Below, piece by piece: positions 55,486-60,839 of a stretch of DNA of 60,839 nucleotides (within the stretch, counting starts at the first letter, position 1; each line of letters opens with the position of its first letter). A model generated the notes under the pieces. The model saw only the letters and a program-made list of their open reading frames with translations. It made no database searches and was not told the DNA's origin. The DNA comes from Clostridia bacterium (lineage in GTDB: Bacteria; Bacillota; Clostridia; Christensenellales; Aristaeellaceae). The stretch spans positions 1-60,839 of the forward strand of contig JAFRPG010000006.1 of the NCBI GenBank assembly GCA_017429265.1. The letters run 5' to 3'. The position numbers and the translations under genes are program-made.

Positions 55486-55516
55486 CGGCAAAACGGATGC
55501 CGACGGGGGGATGTGT

Positions 55517-56293
55517 ATGCAGATCATCGATTGCGCAAAGGACAGCGGCCTGGAGTGCTTCCGCGGGATCGCGCTGGCGGGGGAGACCGCGGCCGAAGCG
55601 GTCGCGGCGGAGCACCGGATCAGCGTCTTTCTCAACGAACGCCTCGCCATGCGCCTGACCTGCACGCCCCAACACCTCGACGAGCTGGTCATCGGGCGCC
55701 TGCGGACGGAGGGCCTGATCCGCCGCGCGGAGGATGTGCGCCAGCTCTACATCTGCGAGCAGGGCCTTCGGGCCAGGGTCACGCTGGAGCCGGACGCCGC
55801 GGAGCGCCTGACGGAACCCGAAGCGGAGACCGTGGGCACCTGCTGCACGGACAACCGCACCCTGCTCTCCGGCGCGGAGGAGCCGGTCCCGGTCACCCCG
55901 GTCCCCTGGAAAGCCGCCTGGCTTCGGCACGCGGCCGAGGGCATGCGGCGCGAACAGCAGCTCTACGAGGCGACGCACGCAGTGCACGCCTGCTGCCTGT
56001 TCCGGGAGGACAGGATCCTGTGCTGCCGGGAGGACATCGGCCGGCACAACGCCCTCGACAAGGCGATCGGCTGGGCACTGATCGCGGAGGAAGACCTGAC
56101 CCGCTGCATGCTGTTCACGACCGGCCGCCTCCCCACGGACATGGTGTCCAAGGCGATCCGCGCGGGCGTCCCGCTCCTCGTCTCCAAGACCTTCCCGACC
56201 GACCTCGGCGTCGAACTGGCCCGCAAAGCGCACCTGACGCTCGTCACCCTCCGCCCCGACGGCAGGATCATCGTGTGGAGCGGGGAGGAGTGA
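55517..56293 (+). CDS. fdhD: FdhD-family sulfur carrier / formate dehydrogenase accessory protein
   Basis: 258 aa. FdhD takes sulfur from a cysteine desulfurase and loads it on the molybdenum cofactor of formate dehydrogenase. The conserved REDIGRHNALDKAIGWAL block and TTGRLPTDMVSKAIRAGVP are clear. The sulfur-carrying cysteines are probably Cys109-Cys110 in VGTCCTDNR, though the usual CxxC form is not seen. ATG 55517 follows GGGGGG by 6 nt; ATG 55511 touches it. No formate dehydrogenase or molybdenum-cofactor genes are in the window. Confidence 0.92.
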   Translation: MQIIDCAKDSGLECFRGIALAGETAAEAVAAEHRISVFLNERLAMRLTCTPQHLDELVIGRLRTEGLIRRAEDVRQLYICEQGLRARVTLEPDAAERLTEPEAETVGTCCTDNRTLLSGAEEPVPVTPVPWKAAWLRHAAEGMRREQQLYEATHAVHACCLFREDRILCCREDIGRHNALDKAIGWALIAEEDLTRCMLFTTGRLPTDMVSKAIRAGVPLLVSKTFPTDLGVELARKAHLTLVTLRPDGRIIVWSGEE

Positions 56294-56314
56294 ATTTTCC
56301 TGAATATCATACAT

Positions 56315-56352
56315 CAAAAGCCCCGCCCCGGGGTTGAACCCGGCGGCGGGGC
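56315..56352. terminator. Terminator after fdhD and before a gene remnant
   Basis: A perfect 8-bp stem GCCCCGCC / GGCGGGGC with an inner CCGGG/CCCGG stem, followed on the minus strand by TTTTGATG. The T-run faces the minus strand, where only a decayed reading frame remains. Confidence 0.7.
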
Positions 56353-56371
56353 AGCTTTGCGCTGCGGCGGA

Positions 56372-56434
56372 TCAGTGGGCGGCGAGCCAGTCGGCGTCGA
56401 TGGGGGAGAAGACGAAGCCGCAGTACTGGGACAA
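56372..56434 (-). pseudogene. Possible C-terminal remnant of a lost gene
   Basis: The minus frame reads SQYCGFVFSPIDADWLAAH and a stop, just before a minus-strand terminator. This looks like the end of a protein whose upstream part is gone; the sequence before it is AT-rich and closed. No family was named. Low confidence. Confidence 0.3.
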
Positions 56435-56513
56435 CGCTCATCATATCCACCCTGATGATACCATAATATGGAACGGCTGACAAGAGAAATCTTGCGGGGA
56501 GGCCGGCAGGGGG

Positions 56514-56542
56514 TTGACAAAGTGCAAAGTATAAGTTACACT
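56514..56542 (+). promoter_or_regulatory. Promoter of the four-repeat secreted protein
   Basis: Perfect TTGACA (56514-56519), a 17-bp spacer and TACACT (56537-56542). Confidence 0.85.
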
Positions 56543-56561
56543 GTTTACGAAGTGCACACAA

Positions 56562-56582
56562 TGATTTACATAATGTAAATCA
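56562..56582. promoter_or_regulatory. Perfect 21-bp palindrome, probable operator
   Basis: TGATTTACAT and its exact reverse complement, with one A between them. It lies about 20 bp after the -10, in the start of the message, where a bound repressor would block transcription. It resembles no box I can name with certainty. Confidence 0.7.
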
Positions 56583-56640
56583 GCACAGACGCGTTCCGTT
56601 CTTTCCGACACAACAGACAGATGAAAAGGAGAATCGCCGC

Positions 56641-58569
56641 ATGAAAACCGAAAAGCACCTGTCCCGCCTCTTTGTGCTCTGCGTCGTGCTGCTGGCTTTC
56701 GCCGTGGGAAGCGCTGCCGTGTCCCTGGCGGACAGCCCTGCCGCTTTTTCCGCGGAAAACGTCAGGCTGACGGAAGGCTGTGAGGTCGCCTTTGACGGAA
56801 ACACGCTGACCGTGACCGATACGGACGACAACAATGACGTCTGGAACTCCAAGCTTCTGCTGGACGCCGGACTCGAACTGACCCCCGGCGAGCAGTACAC
56901 GATCAGCTTCAGCCTTACCGGCGACAACGGTGTGGGCGAGTTCTTCCTTTGCAAAAGCGAGAACATCGACGATCGCTATGACGAGACCTTCGCCTCCGAA
57001 AACGGCGACAGGAGCATTGCCTTTACGGCGGCTCAGAACAGGGTCTACATCGGCATGCAGGTCGGCAATCTCGGAAAGGGCCACAGCGTGACGGCCGCTG
57101 TCACGAATCTGTCCCTGCTGTCCGAGTCCGGGAACCCCGGATTGCTGCGCACGGAAAACTGCACGGTGAGCATCGCCGACAGCGTGATCACCGCCGCAGA
57201 CACCAATGACAACAACGATGTCTGGAACTCCAAACTGCTGTATCGGACGGGCATGGCGCTGCAGGCCGGAAAGTCTTACACGCTGACCTTCACCCTGGCC
57301 GGTGACAACGGCGTCGGCGAGTTCTTCGTCTGCAAGTCCGCGAACCTGAATGACCGCGACGACGCGACCTTCGTCAATGAGGGCGGCGAGAAGAGCGTGA
57401 CCTTCACGGCCAAGAGCGACGAGCTTTATATCGGGATGCAGCTCGGCAACCTGGGCGTCGGCAACAGCGTGACCCTCACCATCACGGAACTCAAGGAAAA
57501 CAAGAAGGCCGTGCGCTATGTCGAGCCCCAGCCGCAGATCGTGCTGTCGGAGAACTGCACCTACGAGGTGGAGAGCGACGAGGAGCAGACGGTGATCACC
57601 GCGGTCGATACCGGCGAGGAGACGGATGTCTGGACTTCCAAGCTGCTCATGTTCCTGGGCGAGATCCTTGAGCAGAACAAGATTTATGCCGCCAACTTCA
57701 ACCTCGACGGCGACGGGAAGGTCGGCGAATTCTTCTTCCTCAAGTCGGACAATATGGACGACCGCTATTCCTTCGACAACGTGCCCGGGGATCATACGGC
57801 GCAGTTCAAGGCGGAGGACACCGTCCTCTATGCCGGCATGCAGTTCGGCGATATCGGCGAGGGGAACGATGTGACCGTCACCATCGGGGACATCTTCACC
57901 ATCCCGGGTCTGCAGACCCAGAGCGAGAACTGCGCGGAGTCCCTCAGCCAGGACACGATCACGCTCACGGACACCGACGACAACCCGGATGTGTGGAACT
58001 CGAAGGCGATCTTTGACTCCGGCATCGTGCTGGAGCCCGGCAAGGAATACACCGCTACCTTTACGCTTACGGGCGACAATGGTGTCGGCGAATTCTTCTT
58101 CCTGAAATCCGCCGATATCGACCAGCGCTATACCTTCGACAATGAGCCCGGGACGCACACCGTGACCTTCACGGCGGAGGATACCGCGCTGTTCTTCGGC
58201 ATCCAGTGCGGCAATCTCGGCAACGGCAACAGCGTGTCCATCAGCAATATCATCGTGGCCGCCGTCGAATCCAACGAGGCCGTCGGCAATGAAGCCGCGG
58301 AGGAGCCCGTCGAAAACGAGGCCGCCGGGGAAGCTCCGGCCGTGGAGGAGGAACGCGAAGACGCGCCCGCCGCTGAGACCCCCGAAGAGCCCGCTCCGGC
58401 GGAAGAACCCGCCGCAGAGCCCGAGGCCTGTGACGAGCCCGCCGCAGAGCCCGCAGCCGCCGAAGCTCCCGCCGAGGAGCCCGTAGCCGCCGAAGTTCCC
58501 GCCGAGGAGCCCGCCGCGGTGTCTGAGCAGGAACCCGTCACGGACACCGCCGGGACTGAAGCGGAGTAA
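56641..58569 (+). CDS. Secreted protein with four carbohydrate-binding-like repeats
   Basis: 642 aa, signal peptide about 1-30 (ending SLADS). Four repeats of about 120-135 residues follow, each with a D.DDN.DVWNSK motif (VW at about 66, 193, 328 and 450), then GDNGVGEFFLCKS, ...D.RY, a VTFTA strand and a YIGMQLGNLG.G.SV strand. The pattern fits a beta-sandwich like CBM4/9 or related domains (inference). The last 95 residues are rich in Ala, Glu and Pro (EEPAPAEEPAAEPEA), a flexible acidic tail. No anchoring motif is seen. AAAGGAG precedes ATG 56641. Confidence 0.78.
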   Translation: MKTEKHLSRLFVLCVVLLAFAVGSAAVSLADSPAAFSAENVRLTEGCEVAFDGNTLTVTDTDDNNDVWNSKLLLDAGLELTPGEQYTISFSLTGDNGVGEFFLCKSENIDDRYDETFASENGDRSIAFTAAQNRVYIGMQVGNLGKGHSVTAAVTNLSLLSESGNPGLLRTENCTVSIADSVITAADTNDNNDVWNSKLLYRTGMALQAGKSYTLTFTLAGDNGVGEFFVCKSANLNDRDDATFVNEGGEKSVTFTAKSDELYIGMQLGNLGVGNSVTLTITELKENKKAVRYVEPQPQIVLSENCTYEVESDEEQTVITAVDTGEETDVWTSKLLMFLGEILEQNKIYAANFNLDGDGKVGEFFFLKSDNMDDRYSFDNVPGDHTAQFKAEDTVLYAGMQFGDIGEGNDVTVTIGDIFTIPGLQTQSENCAESLSQDTITLTDTDDNPDVWNSKAIFDSGIVLEPGKEYTATFTLTGDNGVGEFFFLKSADIDQRYTFDNEPGTHTVTFTAEDTALFFGIQCGNLGNGNSVSISNIIVAAVESNEAVGNEAAEEPVENEAAGEAPAVEEEREDAPAAETPEEPAPAEEPAAEPEACDEPAAEPAAAEAPAEEPVAAEVPAEEPAAVSEQEPVTDTAGTEAE

Positions 58570-58626
58570 GCCCGTATTCTCTGAGCCGGGGAGCGGATGA
58601 CGCCTGTGTCATGCCGTCTCCCATAC

Positions 58627-58682
58627 AGCAGCCCCCATCCGGCGGTGAGCATCCGGTCTCATCGCGGGCGGGGGCCGCTTTT
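58627..58682 (+). terminator. Terminator of the four-repeat protein gene
   Basis: A stem AGCAGCCCCC / GGGGGCCGCT with one mismatch and a long loop that holds an inner CCGGCGG...CCGG hairpin, followed by TTTTG. Confidence 0.55.
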
Positions 58683-58721
58683 GTCCGCCGGGTCCGGCGG
58701 AGGAGCGATCGGGCCGCCCGC

Positions 58722-58750
58722 TTGCGTTCCCGCAGGCCCGATGGTATAAT
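58722..58750 (+). promoter_or_regulatory. Promoter of the GH13 gene
   Basis: TTGCGT (58722-58727), a 17-bp spacer and TATAAT (58745-58750), 55 bp before ATG 58806. Confidence 0.75.
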
Positions 58751-58805
58751 GGCATACAGAAAAGATACGCCCGGCAGAAATATATCCGCATCAGGAGGGG
58801 TACGC

Positions 58806-60650
58806 ATGAAGGATCACTGGTCCGTTGAATTCGCTTCCCGCTTCCGCCGCCACGAGGAAGAGCTGGGGCGGCTTTACCGCGAACTGTATCACAATGACAC
58901 GGGGGCTTATGAGCGTTTCACCGACATGCTGTACCGCTCCTGGGAGGAACGCCCGGAGGCGCTGAAGCGGATCGACCGCGCCCGGGAGGAGACGCCGGAC
59001 TGGTACAAGGGCCATAACCTGGTGGGCATGCTGATGTATGTCCGCGCCTTCGCCGGGACCCTGAAGGGCGTGCGGGAAAAGCTGGACTATATCGCGGACT
59101 GCGGTGTGAATTATCTTCACCTGATGCCCCTGCTGGAGAGCCCGGAGGGCCGCAGCGACGGCGGATATGCGGTGAGCGATTTCCGGAAGGTGCAGCCGGA
59201 GCTGGGCACCATGGAGGACCTCGCGGACCTGGCGGATGAATGCCACAGGCGCGGGATCGCCGTGTGCCTGGACTTCGTAATGAACCACACCAGCGAGGAT
59301 CACGAATGGGCGCGCCGTGCGCGGGCGGGGGAGAAGGAGTATCAGGACCGCTACTTCTTCTACGACGGCTGGGACATCCCGAATGCCTATGAGCAGACCG
59401 TCCCGCAGGTCTTCCCGACCACGGCGCCGGGGAATTTCAGCTGGTGCGAGGAAGCGAAGCAGGTCGTCATGACCACCTTCTATCCCTACCAGTGGGACCT
59501 GAACTACGCCAACCCGACCGTCTTCAACGAGATGACGGACTGCATGCTGAACCTGTGCAACCACGGGGTGGACGTCATCCGCCTGGACGCTGTCCCCTAC
59601 ATATGGAAAGCGCTCGGGACGTCCTGCCGGAACCTTCCCCAGGTGCACACGCTGGTGCGGATGATGCGCATGGTCTGCGAGATCGTCTGCCCGGGCACCC
59701 TGCTGCTCGGCGAGGTCGTCATGGAGCCGAGCAAGGTGGTCCCCTACTTCGGCCCGGTGGAGAGGCCGGAATGCCATATGCTGTACAACGTGACGACCAT
59801 GGCCTCGGTCTGGCATACCGTGGCCACCCGGGACGTCCGCCTGCTGGCCCACCAGCTCAGCCAGGTGTTCGCGCTGCCGAAGGCGTACACTTTCCTGAAC
59901 TATCTGCGCTGCCATGACGACATCGGCTGGGGCCTCGATTACAATTTCCTCCATCAGTTCGGCTGGGAGGAGGTCCCGCACAAGCGCTATCTCAACGATT
60001 ATCTCACCGGGAAATGGCCCGGGAGCCCGGCCCGGGGCGAGCTCTACAACGATGATCCGCGCCTGGGCGACGCCCGCCTCTGCGGCACGACGGCGAGCCT
60101 CTGCGGCGTCGAGTCCGCGCGGGCCGGCGGAGACACGGCCGCGATGGACAGGGCGCTCCGCCTGGACGAGATGCTGCACGCCTTCATGTTCACGCTCAGC
60201 GGCGTGCCCGTGCTCTACAGCGGCGACGAGATCGCCCAGGAGAATGACAACGGCTATCACGACGATCCGCTCCGCCGGGACGACAGCCGCTACCTGCACC
60301 GGGGCCGCCTGGACTGGGAGAAAGCGGCGCTGCGCGGACAGGAGACGACGCCCGAAGGCCGCCTCTTTGCCGCCATCGGCCGGATGGAGGCCCTGCGCGC
60401 CGGGCATGCGGTGTTTGACACCGAAGCGGACACCTGGCTGCCGGACACCGGGAGCGACAACATCCTCGGCATCGGCCGCTATTGCCGCGGCGAGCAGCTC
60501 TTCGCGCTGTTCAACTTTGCCGATGAGGAAAAGACGGCCTGGCTGCGCGACGAAAAGACCTATACCGATCTGATCACCGGCGCGCAGAGCGACGCCGGCG
60601 CCGTCAAGGTCCCCGCCGGCGGCTTCCGCTGGCTGCTGCACACTTTCTGA
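58806..60650 (+). CDS. Amylosucrase-like GH13 alpha-glucan enzyme
   Basis: 614 aa, cytosolic (no signal peptide), started at ATG 58806 after GGAGGGG. It has the (beta/alpha)8 barrel of GH13: the DFVMNHTSEDHEW region, the nucleophile Asp261 in VIRLDAVPYIW, the acid/base Glu303 in LLLGEVVME and HDD (His370-Asp372) in LRCHDDIGWGL. The helical N-terminal 85 residues and the order of domains match amylosucrase and sucrose hydrolase (subfamily 4). It would use sucrose or make and break alpha-1,4-glucan; which one is not decided by sequence alone. Its gene is followed by a MITE-like element. Confidence 0.88.
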   Translation: MKDHWSVEFASRFRRHEEELGRLYRELYHNDTGAYERFTDMLYRSWEERPEALKRIDRAREETPDWYKGHNLVGMLMYVRAFAGTLKGVREKLDYIADCGVNYLHLMPLLESPEGRSDGGYAVSDFRKVQPELGTMEDLADLADECHRRGIAVCLDFVMNHTSEDHEWARRARAGEKEYQDRYFFYDGWDIPNAYEQTVPQVFPTTAPGNFSWCEEAKQVVMTTFYPYQWDLNYANPTVFNEMTDCMLNLCNHGVDVIRLDAVPYIWKALGTSCRNLPQVHTLVRMMRMVCEIVCPGTLLLGEVVMEPSKVVPYFGPVERPECHMLYNVTTMASVWHTVATRDVRLLAHQLSQVFALPKAYTFLNYLRCHDDIGWGLDYNFLHQFGWEEVPHKRYLNDYLTGKWPGSPARGELYNDDPRLGDARLCGTTASLCGVESARAGGDTAAMDRALRLDEMLHAFMFTLSGVPVLYSGDEIAQENDNGYHDDPLRRDDSRYLHRGRLDWEKAALRGQETTPEGRLFAAIGRMEALRAGHAVFDTEADTWLPDTGSDNILGIGRYCRGEQLFALFNFADEEKTAWLRDEKTYTDLITGAQSDAGAVKVPAGGFRWLLHTF

Positions 60651-60673
60651 GGCACGGATCCCGTCTTCCGGCC

Positions 60674-60839
60674 TAAGCATTAGGAGGGGATCCGCGCTCC
60701 GCGGAGCGCGCCGGGGGCTTTCCGATCGCCCCTGGACCCTTCGGGGCCGTCTCTTTATTGTTAGTTGTCGGGTAAGGCTGAGAGCATAACCTGGCATTCC
60801 ATCAAAAACCTGACAATTCCCCAAGAATGATTTAACGGG
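60674..60839. mobile_element. MITE-like element, copy 5, cut by the window end
   Basis: From GCATTAGGAGGGGATCCGCG on, the left arm and centre follow copy 1 closely (centre TTGTTAGTTGTCGGGTAAGG, the same as in copy 1 apart from one base). The left terminal repeat is eroded, and the right arm lies beyond the window. Confidence 0.75.

Larger units (their letters stand above)
56435..56640 (+). other. AT-rich control region before the repeat protein
   Basis: This stretch has lower GC than anywhere else nearby. It contains a strong promoter, a direct repeat AAGTGCA (56519-56525 and 56550-56556), and a long palindrome, listed apart. No gene is seen. Confidence 0.6.

Noticed and set aside
58791..60824. 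A 677-codon frame opposite the GH13 gene
   Set aside because: GH13 catalytic motifs are on the plus strand, and the minus frame has no domain.

Overview
The window is high-GC bacterial chromosomal DNA. Genes have strong Shine-Dalgarno sequences, and many secreted proteins begin with Met-Lys/Arg-rich signal peptides ending in Ala-x-Ala. The gene content (FeoA-FeoB fusion, HicAB, LplABC-type and MsmK/UgpC-type sugar transporters, an AraC regulator, a Na+-type F-ATPase) points to an anaerobic, sugar-using member of the Clostridia, plausibly an uncultured gut lineage. No rRNA, tRNA or CRISPR was seen. The taxonomy is inference.

Layout. Positions 1-5770 are two identical 2885-bp tandem units, followed by a third partial copy of exactly 141 bp. 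Each unit holds a secreted WG-repeat-like protein and several small overlapping ORFs, one split by a TAG. A truncated tyrosine-recombinase fragment follows. Positions 6.2-13.5 kb carry gapA, a TtcA/TilS-like PP-loop ATPase, a hicA toxin and a divergent hicB antitoxin, a zinc-ribbon membrane protein, and feoAB with a small Cys-rich partner. Positions 13.6-20.5 kb are a complete atpIBEFHAGDC operon; its c subunit carries two carboxylates and its epsilon lacks the C-terminal helical domain. Positions 20.5-33.8 kb carry secreted proteins of unknown role, a YgjV-like membrane protein with a GNAT-like tail, a hexapeptide acetyltransferase coupled to a radical SAM protein, an Fe3+/phosphonate/polyamine-type ABC importer, a secreted HExxH protease-like protein, a secreted PIG-L deacetylase and a secreted PTP-like phosphatase.

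Positions 33.8-45.2 kb are the most unusual part. An LplB-LplC-LplA-type sugar importer, whose LplC has a large extracytoplasmic insertion, is followed by four unrecognised membrane proteins wrapped around an MsmK-type ATPase. Then come an AraC regulator and a second MsmK-type ATPase. Positions 45.6-55.4 kb carry a small DAK2/YloV-tail protein, polA, two small proteins, and a complete ChvE-GguA-GguB-type monosaccharide importer with an extra permease. Positions 55.5-60.8 kb carry fdhD, a secreted four-repeat carbohydrate-binding-like protein behind a strong promoter and a long palindrome, and an amylosucrase-like GH13 enzyme.

Five copies (four full-length, one cut by the window end) and one scrap of a roughly 270-350 bp inverted-repeat element are scattered between transcription units. 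The element has about 25-bp terminal inverted repeats and nested hairpins and carries no gene, so it looks like a MITE.
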